A stretch of DNA of 18,956 bases from JBBSHE01 sp038253325. Its GTDB lineage: Bacteria > Actinomycetota > Actinomycetes > Propionibacteriales > Nocardioidaceae. Made by a program: the position numbers and the translations under genes. Positions 12,424 through 18,956 of this stretch are shown here, one piece after another. The notes below the pieces were generated by a model. It ran no database searches. It saw only the letters and a program-made list of their open reading frames with translations, and was not told the origin of the DNA. Within the stretch, counting starts at the first letter, position 1. Each line of letters opens with the position of its first letter. The stretch is from NCBI GenBank assembly GCA_038253325.1, contig JBBSHE010000050.1, forward strand, positions 1 to 18,956, in the 5' to 3' direction.

Positions 12424-14384
12424 TCTTCGTCTGCTCCCTTGCCCTTCGCGAGGTTGTCCTGGATGAGGTCCATCACCGTCGAGTCGGCGAGGGTGGTGGA
12501 GTCGCCGGGTGGGCGGTCCTCGGCGACGTCCTTGAGGAGGCGTCGCATGATCTTCCCGGAGCGGGTCTTGGGTAGCTCGGGAACGACCATGATCGAACGC
12601 GGTCGGGCGATGGGTCCGATCTCGTTGCTCACGTGGCTGCGAAGCTCCTTGACGACGTCGGCTCCGCCGTCACCGGCGCTCTCGCGGAGGATGACGAAGG
12701 CGACGACAGCCTGGCCGGTCGTCTCGTCGTTGGCTCCGACCACGGCGGCCTCGGCGACTTTCGGGTGCGATACCAGGGCGGACTCGATCTCCGTCGTCGA
12801 CAACCGGTGCCCCGACACGTTCATGACGTCGTCGACGCGGCCGAGCAGCCAGATGTCGCCGTCGTCGTCGAGCTTCGCGCCGTCGCCGGCGAAGTAGCGA
12901 CCGGGGAACCGTGACCAGTACGTCTCCTTGTACCGCTCGTCGTCGCCCCACAGCGTGCGAAGCATCGCCGGCCAGGGTTCGGTGAGCACGAGGTATCCAC
13001 CCGATCCGTTGGGGACCGCGTTGCCGGCGTCGTCGACGACCTCGGCGACCACGCCAGGGATCGGGGTCATTGCCGATCCCGGCTTGCCCGACGTGACCCC
13101 CGGTAGGGGGCTGATCATGATGGAGCCCGTCTCGGTCTGCCACCAGGTGTCGACGACGGGGCACCGGTCGCCGCCGATGGCCTTCCGGTACCACATGTAT
13201 GCCTCGGGGTTGATCGGCTCACCGACCGACCCGAGCAGCCGCAACGACGACAGGTCGAACTGGTCCGGGACGTCGGCTCCCCATTTCATGAACGTGCGGA
13301 TCGCCGTCGGCGCACAGTAGAGGATGTTGACCTGGTACTTGGCGATGATCTCCCACCAGCGACCCTTGTGCGGGGTGTCCGGAGTGCCCTCGTACATCAC
13401 CGAGGTCGTGCCGTTGGCCAACGGCCCGTAGACGATGTAGGAGTGGCCGGTGACCCAGCCGATGTCGGCTGCGGTCCAGAACACGTCGGAGTCGGGCTTG
13501 ATGTCGAATACGGCCCAATGGGTGTAGGCGCAGCCGACCAGGTAACCGCCGGTGGTGTGCAAGATCCCCTTCGGCTTGCCGGTCGTACCAGAGGTGTACA
13601 TCACATACAACGGCTGTTCGGCGTCGAACGCCTCGCAGGTGTGCTCGGCCGGCTGCCCGCCCACGAGCTCGTGCCACCACACGTCACGGCCCTCGGTCCA
13701 CTCCACGTCCTGGCCGGTGCGGCGCACCACCAGGACGGTCCGTACGTCGGGGCACTTCTCCAGAGCCTTGTCCACGGCCGGCTTCAACGCCGCGGCTGCC
13801 CCCTTGCGGTAGCCACCGTCGGCGGTGATCACGACGCGGGCGTCGCAGTCGAGAACCCGATCCTCCAGCGCCTGCGACGAAAAGCCACCGAACACTACCG
13901 TGTGCGGCGCCCCGATCCGCGCGCAAGCGAGCATCGCCACCACCGTCTCCGGGATCATCGGCATGTAGATCGCCACCCGGTCGCCAGTCTTGACCTCGAG
14001 CTCGGTCAACGCATTGGCCGCCTGACACACCTCTCGATGGAGATCGGCGTAGGTGATCGTGCGGGTGTCGCCGGGCTCACCCTCGAAGTAGAACGCGACC
14101 TTGTCGCCCTTCCCGGCCTCGACGTGCCGATCCAGACAGTTGTACGCCACGTTCAGCTTGCCGCCGACGAACCACTTGGCAAACGGCGGGTTGCTCCAGT
14201 CGAGCACGTCGGTGTACGGCTCCGCCCAGCTGATCCGCTCGGCCTGTTTGGCCCAGTACGCGAGCCGGTCGGCGGCAGCCTCGTCGTACGCGTCGGCCTT
14301 CAGGTTCGCATCCGCCGCCAACGCTTCTGGTGGGTCGAAGTGGCGGCTTTCGTGCATCAAGTTCGACAGGGTCGGTTCCGTCAT
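12420..14384 (-). CDS. acs: Acetyl-CoA synthetase (AMP-forming)
   Basis: A 654-residue enzyme making acetyl-CoA from acetate, ATP and CoA through acetyl-AMP. The full domain order is present: N-terminal FAKWFVGGKLNVAYNCLDRH (68-87), the P-loop YTSGTTGKPKG (263-273), the acetate-pocket and adenylate region VDTWWQTETGS (411-421, with the size-limiting tryptophan 414), the hinge GRVDDVMNVSGHRLST (515-530) and the C-terminal catalytic and acetylation-site lysine in PKTRSGKIMRRLLKD (K611). Length and spacing match the Acs group rather than propionyl-CoA synthetase. GAGGAG six bases before the ATG fixes the start. It lies 85 bp after an acetate-type transporter gene on the same strand, so uptake and activation are probably co-expressed. 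Confidence 0.97.
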   Translation of the reverse strand: MTEPTLSNLMHESRHFDPPEALAADANLKADAYDEAAADRLAYWAKQAERISWAEPYTDVLDWSNPPFAKWFVGGKLNVAYNCLDRHVEAGKGDKVAFYFEGEPGDTRTITYADLHREVCQAANALTELEVKTGDRVAIYMPMIPETVVAMLACARIGAPHTVVFGGFSSQALEDRVLDCDARVVITADGGYRKGAAAALKPAVDKALEKCPDVRTVLVVRRTGQDVEWTEGRDVWWHELVGGQPAEHTCEAFDAEQPLYVMYTSGTTGKPKGILHTTGGYLVGCAYTHWAVFDIKPDSDVFWTAADIGWVTGHSYIVYGPLANGTTSVMYEGTPDTPHKGRWWEIIAKYQVNILYCAPTAIRTFMKWGADVPDQFDLSSLRLLGSVGEPINPEAYMWYRKAIGGDRCPVVDTWWQTETGSIMISPLPGVTSGKPGSAMTPIPGVVAEVVDDAGNAVPNGSGGYLVLTEPWPAMLRTLWGDDERYKETYWSRFPGRYFAGDGAKLDDDGDIWLLGRVDDVMNVSGHRLSTTEIESALVSHPKVAEAAVVGANDETTGQAVVAFVILRESAGDGGADVVKELRSHVSNEIGPIARPRSIMVVPELPKTRSGKIMRRLLKDVAEDRPPGDSTTLADSTVMDLIQDNLAKGKGADED

Positions 14385-14469
14385 CTGGTCTCCTCATCGA
14401 GAATACGGACGGAACACAGCAGGGCCGGGCTGCGCTCCACCCATCTGATCGCGGCTGGGTCGGGTGGGG

Positions 14470-15063
14470 TCAGCGTCGACCGACGGGAAGCACGGCCCTG
14501 CCCCACGTCGAGTTGGTCACGCCTGCGAACGACGCGTACCAGGCGGCGATCGCCGTGAGCAGCCCGACGTATCCGCCGGTGTGGGTGAGCCCGTCGGACT
14601 CGTAGAACGCCCCGAGCGCCAGCAGGAAGAACGTGATCGTCAGCAGCACGAAAACGGCCAGCACCGCGCTGCTCACGCGTACTGCGGCCACCGTCATATA
14701 GAGCGTGAAGATGCCCCACGCCAGCAGGAACGCGCCGACGCCCTTGTGCGCGTCGGCGCCGGCGCCGGAGAGGTCGGTGTGCCCGGTCAGGTACCAGTAC
14801 GCCAGCCAGAAGCCGCCGAACGAGCAGAACGCGGTCGCCCCGAACGTGTTGCCCTTGGCGAACTCCCAGATGCCGGCAGCGAACTGTGCGACTCCCCCGT
14901 ACGCAAGAGCGAGACCGAAGACGACCGGCTCCACCGTCAGCGGCAAGATGTTGGAGTTCACCAGGCTGAGAACGAACGTCGTGAGGGCGAATCCCGCCAG
15001 CCCGAGTGGGGCAGGGTCTGCGAAGTGGGAACCGGGTAGGGGATGATTGTCGGTCGTTGCCAT
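14470..15063 (-). CDS. Acetate uptake transporter, GPR1/FUN34/YaaH (SatP) family
   Basis: A 197-residue membrane protein with six expected hydrophobic segments, belonging to the acetate/succinate channel family. The family signature appears as DPAPLGLAGFALTTF (16-30), and further conserved parts are FGLALAYGGVAQFAAGIWEF and a GATAFCSFGGFWLAYWY stretch. The start at 15063 is preferred over an ATG at 15123 because AGGAG lies six bases upstream and the product then begins with the usual short polar leader. The gene precedes acs on the same strand, which supports acetate as substrate. Succinate or other short acids remain possible. Confidence 0.92.
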   Translation of the reverse strand: MATTDNHPLPGSHFADPAPLGLAGFALTTFVLSLVNSNILPLTVEPVVFGLALAYGGVAQFAAGIWEFAKGNTFGATAFCSFGGFWLAYWYLTGHTDLSGAGADAHKGVGAFLLAWGIFTLYMTVAAVRVSSAVLAVFVLLTITFFLLALGAFYESDGLTHTGGYVGLLTAIAAWYASFAGVTNSTWGRAVLPVGRR

Positions 15064-15168
15064 GACGATCTCCTGTCGAGCGTGGTCTCCGGCGATGGCC
15101 GGATGGGTCAACGTTAGGAACATACCGCTGCGAGCCGAAGATCGCCTCGGTTACGCAGGCCTTGCCAC

Positions 15169-16416
15169 TCAGCCTCGGGGAGTCGTGGCTGACAACTCCG
15201 CGATCTGATCCAGTGGGACCGACTCGTCGCGGAGGCTGTCCGCGACGTTGGTCGCGCCGACGATCTGCTTGATCAGGTCGCTCGCATCCCAGTCGTTGGC
15301 ATGCATCGCGGCGAGCACCTGGCCGGCGCCCAGCCAGAACGCGGTGAACGTGCGCCGCTCCGGGTCACCGCGAAGCACCACCTCGTCGTACCCCTCCGGA
15401 CCGACGCTGCCGACGTACTCCATGCCGAGGTCGTACTGGTCAGTGAAGAAGTACGGCAACCGGTCGTAGCCCACGCCCTCGCCGAGCATGTTCCGAGCGG
15501 CGACGATGCCTTGCTCGATCGCGTTGTCCCAGTGCTCGACGCGCAGGTGCCGCCCCAGCAAAGGGTGGTAGGCGTTCGCCACGTCACCGGCGGCGAAGAT
15601 CTCCGGCGCCGAGGTGCGCAGCTGTTCGTCGACGACGATGCCGTTGTCCGTCTCCAGGCCCGCGGCCTCGCCGAGCGCTGTGTTGGGGAGGACGCCGACT
15701 CCGACGACGACCAGGTCGGCGGCGACCGTCCCGTCGCCGAGCCGGACGATCCCGTGGCCATGGTCTTCCTCGATGGCGGAGACCTCGACCTCCGTTCGGA
15801 GGTCGACACCATGCTCCTGGTGCAGCGCGGCGAAGACCCGCGCCACCTCGGGCCCGAGGACACGCAGCAGCGGCAGTTCGAGCGTCTCGAGCACGGTCAC
15901 GTCCGACCCGCCCGTTCGGGCGGCCGCCGCGACCTCCAGACCGATCCAACCGCCGCCGACGATCGCCACCCGTTGCCCAGGCCCGAGTACGCCCTTGATC
16001 CGGCCGGAGTCCTCGATCGTGCGCAGGTACGCGACGGGGGCGCCGCTGTCGTCGGCCATCTGGAGGTGACGAGGCGAGGCGCCGGTTGCGATCAGCAGCC
16101 GGTCGAACGGATGCTCCTGGTCCCCGGTGGCGACGGTGCGGCTGGCCGGGTCGATTGCGGTGACCTTGGTGGCGAGCCGAAGGTCTACGTCGTGATCGGG
16201 GTACCACTCGGAGGTGTGCACGAACGCGGTCTCGAGCTCGTCGTTGCCCATCAGGTAGCCCTTGGAAAGGGGCGGGCGTTCGTACGGGCGGTGGTTCTCT
16301 TCGCCGAACACGATGATCCGGCCCCCGAAGCCGTTGTCGCGCAACGCCTCGACCGCCTTGCCGGCGGCGAGCCCGGCGCCGACGATCACGAATGTCTGGT
16401 CGTCATCGGTGGTCAT
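15169..16416 (-). CDS. FAD-dependent NAD(P)H:ferredoxin reductase-like oxidoreductase
   Basis: A 415-residue flavoprotein of the rubredoxin/putidaredoxin-reductase family, which passes electrons from NAD(P)H through FAD to a small iron-sulfur protein. Features are the N-terminal FAD loop VIVGAGLAAGKAV (10-22), PYERPPLSKGYL (44-55), the NAD(P) loop VAIVGGGWIGLEVA (150-163), the second FAD motif PEIFAAGDVAN and the reductase-type C-terminal domain (LGMEYVGSV, AFWLGAGQVLAAMHAN). The ATG at 16416 overlaps the last-codon TGA of folE (TGATG), so the two are translationally coupled; AAGGAGA lies just upstream. No ferredoxin, Rieske or oxygenase gene is nearby, so the electron acceptor is unknown. 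Confidence 0.9.
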   Translation of the reverse strand: MTTDDDQTFVIVGAGLAAGKAVEALRDNGFGGRIIVFGEENHRPYERPPLSKGYLMGNDELETAFVHTSEWYPDHDVDLRLATKVTAIDPASRTVATGDQEHPFDRLLIATGASPRHLQMADDSGAPVAYLRTIEDSGRIKGVLGPGQRVAIVGGGWIGLEVAAAARTGGSDVTVLETLELPLLRVLGPEVARVFAALHQEHGVDLRTEVEVSAIEEDHGHGIVRLGDGTVAADLVVVGVGVLPNTALGEAAGLETDNGIVVDEQLRTSAPEIFAAGDVANAYHPLLGRHLRVEHWDNAIEQGIVAARNMLGEGVGYDRLPYFFTDQYDLGMEYVGSVGPEGYDEVVLRGDPERRTFTAFWLGAGQVLAAMHANDWDASDLIKQIVGATNVADSLRDESVPLDQIAELSATTPRG

Positions 16417-17186
16417 CAGGTCTCCTTGCGTCGGCGAGCCAGGGACAGGAACTCGGCCCGCGCGGCGGCGTTGTCGCGGATCGTGCCGAGCAAGGCCGAG
16501 GTTACCGTCCGTGCGCCGACCGCCCGTACCCCTCGCAGCCGCATGCACGCATGGTCGGCTTCGATGACCACTCCGACCCCACGCGCGTCGAGCCGGCCCT
16601 TGAGGTGCTCGGCGATCTGTTTCGTGAGTCGTTCCTGGGTCTGCGCCCGACGAGCGAAGAAGTCGACGACGCGGGCGAACTTCGAGAGCCCGAGGATCTT
16701 GTCGCCGGGCAGGTAACCGATGTGGGCGACGCCCGTGAACGGAAGCATGTGGTGCTCGCACAGCGAGCAGACCGGGATGTCCTCGACGAGGACGAGCTCG
16801 TCGTACGACTCGGTGTTCGCGAACGTGGTGAAATCGAACGCCGGTGTGGCGAGCAGCTCGGCGAATGCCCGCGCCATCCGCCGCGGTGTCTCCCGCATCC
16901 CGTCGCTGTCGACCGGCTGGCCGAGAGCGACCAGCAGGTCGGTGGCCGCCTTCTCGACCGCACCCAGGTCCACCGCGGGCGATGCAGCGCCAACATCGCT
17001 CCACCGTGCTGGCTGGGGACAACCTACGGCGAGCGTGGGCCGCCGGACTTGTCGGTCCCTCACGGGGCTATCACCTCGTGAGGCGCCGACAAGTCGGGCT
17101 TGTTCGGTGAGCGGCCGGGGTTGCAGCTGAACCAACCTCGAATCCTCGACGTCAGCCGGCTCAGGCACGGCGCATGTGCTCGACAC
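16416..17186 (-). CDS. folE: GTP cyclohydrolase I with a long N-terminal extension
   Basis: Converts GTP to dihydroneopterin triphosphate, the first step to folate and other pterins. The catalytic core spans about residues 72-256: GMRETPRRMARAFAELL, the zinc and active-site segment CSLCEHHMLPFTGVAHIGYLP (140-160) with CEHH at 143-146, LGLSKFARVVDFF, QERLTKQIAEHL and the second zinc cysteine in HACMRLRGV (C214). The start is not certain. GTG at 17186 is chosen because GAGGAGG lies five bases upstream and a strong promoter lies just beyond. This gives about 70 residues before the core, part of it (about 31-48) encoded by palindromic element copy 7. GTG at 17064 or at 16974 would give a usual-sized enzyme but has poorer initiation signals. 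The operon partner is the flavoprotein reductase. Confidence 0.85.
   Translation of the reverse strand: MSSTCAVPEPADVEDSRLVQLQPRPLTEQARLVGASRGDSPVRDRQVRRPTLAVGCPQPARWSDVGAASPAVDLGAVEKAATDLLVALGQPVDSDGMRETPRRMARAFAELLATPAFDFTTFANTESYDELVLVEDIPVCSLCEHHMLPFTGVAHIGYLPGDKILGLSKFARVVDFFARRAQTQERLTKQIAEHLKGRLDARGVGVVIEADHACMRLRGVRAVGARTVTSALLGTIRDNAAARAEFLSLARRRKET
17047..17096. repeat. 50-bp palindromic element, copy 7, inside the folE reading frame
   Basis: GACTTGTCGG (17047-17056) and CCGACAAGTC (17087-17096) enclose 30 bases in which CCTCACG and CGTGAGG form a different, longer inner stem than in the other copies. As in copy 1, the centre matches copies 5-6 only as its reverse complement (GGTGATAGCCCC). 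The reading frame of folE passes through it without a stop. Confidence 0.92.
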
Positions 17187-17201
17187 CAGGGCCTCCTCGT
17201 T

Positions 17202-17268
17202 TCTAAAAGAGAGTATGCTTGACGTTATAGCGTCCGAGGTATTTCTGTCAACGGATCCGTCTTTTAGA
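17202..17268. promoter_or_regulatory. Paired TCTNNNAGA sites flanking the folE promoter (candidate operators)
   Basis: TCTAAAAGA (17202-17210) and TCTTTTAGA (17260-17268) are two short interrupted palindromes, and each is followed by GAG. One lies just downstream of the inferred folE transcription start. The other overlaps the ribosome-site region of the divergent regulator gene. AT-rich palindromes are rare in this GC-rich window. Binding by the adjacent winged-helix regulator is inferred from position. Confidence 0.45.
17224..17251 (-). promoter_or_regulatory. Near-consensus sigma-70 promoter for folE
   Basis: On the minus strand TTGACA (17251-17246) is separated by 16 bases from TATAAC (17229-17224). 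The start of transcription would be near 17217, about 31 bases before the chosen folE GTG. This is the best promoter match noticed in the window. Confidence 0.6.
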
Positions 17269-17277
17269 GAGGCCACG

Positions 17278-17958
17278 GTGGACGAGGAATTCGCATCCCA
17301 GGTGTCTCTGATCGGCGCTCTGAGTGAGCCGACCCGGCGTGCGCTGTATTTCTACGTCATCTCCCGAGACGATGCCGTGAGCCGCGAACAGGCCGCCGAC
17401 GGTGTGGACGTACCGCTGCACACAGCGAGGTTCCACCTCGACCGGTTGGTCGAGGAAGGTCTGCTCCAGGTCGAGTACCGTCGCCTCTCGGGGCGAACCG
17501 GTCCGGGGGCCGGTCGGCCGTCGAAGCACTACCGTCGCTCGACCCGGCGGGTCGCGGTTTCGCTGCCCGAACGCCGGTACGACCTGGCCGGCGAGATTCT
17601 TGCCGAAGGCATCGATCGGTCGATGCGTTCGGACATGACCATTGGCGATGCCCTGCGGGAGGCGGCCCGGGCACGGGGGCGGCGGATCGCCGCCGAGGCG
17701 GCTGCAGGCGGGACGGAACTGAACCGTACGGCCGACGTGCTCAGCCGTCACGGCTACGAGCCGCGACGGTCCGGCGAGCAGATCTGCCTGGTGAACTGCC
17801 CGTTCGACGCCCTGGCCCGCGACCACACCGAGCTGGTCTGCGGCATGAACCTGGCGTTGGTCGAAGGCGTCCTCGAGGGCCTGCACTGTCAACGTCTCGA
17901 GGCGGTGCTCGACCCGCAACCGGGTCTGTGCTGCGTGCAGAGCCGCGTTCGTCGCTGA
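17278..17958 (+). CDS. Winged-helix regulator with C-terminal cysteine cluster (COG2345, SufR-like)
   Basis: A 226-residue DNA-binding protein. The N-terminal ArsR-like winged helix spans about 8-90 (ALSEPTRRALYFYV, a recognition helix around VPLHTARFHLDRLVEEGLL, the wing RTGPGAGRPSKHYR). The C-terminal part holds C170, C174, C188, C204, C218 and C219. The order C174-x13-C188-x15-C204-x13-C218 resembles, without matching exactly, the SufR arrangement that ligates an Fe-S cluster. An Fe-S or other thiol-based redox or NO sensor is therefore likely but inferred. The start is GTG 17278, five bases after AGAGAGG; an in-frame ATG at 17176 lies beyond the divergent promoter. It is divergent from folE and the reductase, with paired AT-rich palindromes between, and probably controls them and itself. 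Confidence 0.85.
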   Translation: MDEEFASQVSLIGALSEPTRRALYFYVISRDDAVSREQAADGVDVPLHTARFHLDRLVEEGLLQVEYRRLSGRTGPGAGRPSKHYRRSTRRVAVSLPERRYDLAGEILAEGIDRSMRSDMTIGDALREAARARGRRIAAEAAAGGTELNRTADVLSRHGYEPRRSGEQICLVNCPFDALARDHTELVCGMNLALVEGVLEGLHCQRLEAVLDPQPGLCCVQSRVRR

Positions 17959-17966
17959 AGGCAGCC

Positions 17967-17992
17967 GTCCCCAGCCGCAGGCGGCTGGGGAC
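17967..17992. terminator. Strong GC hairpin between convergent genes
   Basis: GTCCCCAGCCG (17967-17977) and CGGCTGGGGAC (17982-17992) form a perfect 11-bp stem with a four-base loop nine bases after the regulator stop and 44 bases beyond the stop of the convergent secreted-protein gene. No T-tract follows, which is common for actinobacterial hairpin terminators. Confidence 0.65.
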
Positions 17993-18036
17993 GAGAGCCT
18001 GCAGCAGGCGACCAAGCCCGACGACTACCCCGACGA

Positions 18037-18956
18037 CTACGGAGTGACGGACCAGACGAACGTGCTCCAGTTGGCGTAGACGGTGCGCGCCCGGCTGCCG
18101 ATGAACTCGGTCGCCGACCAGATCTCGCCGTTCGGACCGGCCACCGAGGCGCTGTAGTCGCCCCAGCGGCAAACTCCGTTGCCACCGAAGGCCTTGTAGC
18201 AGGTGAATCCGTCCTCTGGCCTGAATCCGAGCTTGGACACCTGGATCGGGCCGGTCGTTCCCCCGGCGGTGATCCGTTGGTACGCAGCCGAGGGGAAGTA
18301 GCCGGGTCCCGACAAGCTCATGGCGATGACGCCTTTGCCCTGAGTGTTGACGCCGATCGCTGGGTAGGCGACGTTGGCGTGCGCTGGGACGACGTAACCC
18401 TGTGCGTGCATCGCGGAGGTGAGTGTTCCACCTGCGACCGACGGCGTGATGATGAACCAGCCGATACCGGTACGCGGGCCGCCCGCAATGATCGTGTTCA
18501 CGGCGGTGTAGAGACGCCCAGCGGCGTACACGACCTGGTTGAGGCGTTCGTCGTTGCCCGCGAGCAGTGGAAGCGGCTCCCCGACGGAGTCGCCAAGCGG
18601 GCGGGGACCCGCGCGCTGCGTCAACGGCACGGGTTGTCCGTACACCTCGGTCTGCTGAACAACGCTCTGCAACCGGGGAGCGCCGGAGCCACTCTGAAGC
18701 ACGGAGGTGTTGGTGAGCGACCAGACAGTGACATGCTGGACCTGGCCCGGCCGAAGACGTCCGTCGGGCAGCAGCGTGTCACGGCCCGAGACGAAGTACT
18801 CGGTTCCACGGGCTGCGGTGGCGTACTGGCCGCCGGGCGACGTAGCCGGCTGAAGTGTGCCGGACTGTGTGGTGAGGTTGGCGTAATGGATCACCCGGCC
18901 GGCGGTGCCCGCCTCCAGTGCTTGCTTGTTCAATGCGTACAACTGCGGACCGTTGA
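18037..18956 (-). CDS. Probable secreted protein of unknown function, 5' end outside window
   Basis: The frame is open to the right edge (NGPQ precedes LYALNKQALEAG), so this is the C-terminal part, at least 306 residues, of a longer protein. It is rich in Gly, Thr, Ser and aromatic residues and looks like an extracellular beta-sheet or propeller-like domain: repeated short strands such as QHVTVWSLTN, VVYAAGRLYTAVNT, GWFIITPS and GVIAMSLSGPGYFPSA. Two cysteines (FTCYKAF and GVCRWGDYS) could form a disulfide. The motif RWGDYSAS...GEIWSATEFIG near the end recurs in uncharacterised secreted bacterial proteins. I know of no assigned activity. It is convergent with the cysteine-cluster regulator and separated from it by a hairpin. 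The TTG at 18942 is an internal codon, not necessarily the start. Confidence 0.75.
   Translation of the reverse strand, partial: NGPQLYALNKQALEAGTAGRVIHYANLTTQSGTLQPATSPGGQYATAARGTEYFVSGRDTLLPDGRLRPGQVQHVTVWSLTNTSVLQSGSGAPRLQSVVQQTEVYGQPVPLTQRAGPRPLGDSVGEPLPLLAGNDERLNQVVYAAGRLYTAVNTIIAGGPRTGIGWFIITPSVAGGTLTSAMHAQGYVVPAHANVAYPAIGVNTQGKGVIAMSLSGPGYFPSAAYQRITAGGTTGPIQVSKLGFRPEDGFTCYKAFGGNGVCRWGDYSASVAGPNGEIWSATEFIGSRARTVYANWSTFVWSVTP

Noticed and set aside
17176..17277. Upstream in-frame ATG as start of the cysteine-cluster regulator
   Set aside because: It lies upstream of the divergent promoter region and has no ribosome site, whereas GTG 17278 follows AGAGAGG at ideal spacing.

Overview
The window is high-GC DNA (roughly 69% G+C by eye). 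It has GTG starts, AGGAG-type ribosome sites, apparently leaderless genes with a TANNNT -10 box, and actinobacterial forms of FolE, Rrf2 and AbiEi/DUF559 proteins. It most likely comes from a chromosome of an actinobacterium, plausibly Propionibacteriales (Nocardioidaceae/Kribbellaceae). The lineage is inferred. No phage, transposase, tRNA, rRNA or CRISPR was seen.

Layout. (1) 1-1429: the 5' part of an OmpR/PhoB-type response regulator gene (minus) that needs a one-base frameshift correction. It is divergent from a small secreted protein gene (plus). The gap between them carries two sets of 11-bp-spaced TTCAG(C/G) repeats that look like response-regulator boxes. (2) 1484-6508: a phenylacetate-related divergon. 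On the minus strand run a COG3818-like acetyltransferase, paaI thioesterase, paaK ligase and a methyltransferase with a decayed 3' end. On the plus strand is paaN. The ring-epoxidase genes paaABCDE are absent. (3) 6515-7853: an AbiEi/DUF559-type gene bracketed by arrays of a 50-bp nested palindrome. (4) 7866-11193 (minus): a secreted phospholipase C/acid phosphatase-family enzyme with a PHO-box-like triple repeat upstream, a short-chain dehydrogenase and a cysteine-poor Rrf2 regulator. (5) 11296-12406 (plus): a DedA membrane protein and an AroQ chorismate mutase with a repeat-coded N-terminus. (6) 12420-17186 (minus): acetyl-CoA synthetase, an acetate-type transporter, a ferredoxin-reductase-like flavoprotein and GTP cyclohydrolase I. 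The last two overlap as folE then reductase. (7) 17278-17958 (plus): a SufR-like winged-helix regulator with a C-terminal cysteine cluster, divergent from folE. (8) 18037-18956 (minus): a secreted protein of unknown function cut by the right edge.

The most distinctive feature is a family of 50-bp palindromic elements, found in seven copies. Each has 10-bp outer arms (GACTTGTCGG/CCGACAAGTC or close variants) and a second stem inside. Five copies lie in two arrays with an exact 73-bp period, although the 23-bp spacers differ in sequence between the arrays. One copy lies in the paaN divergent promoter region, one provides the stop codon of the AbiEi-like gene, and one is read through in frame in the N-terminal extension of FolE.

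The second point of interest is the folE-reductase / cysteine-cluster regulator divergon. It has a near-consensus promoter (TTGACA-N16-TATAAC) and two TCTNNNAGA sites, which suggests redox- or Fe-S-responsive control of a GTP cyclohydrolase.
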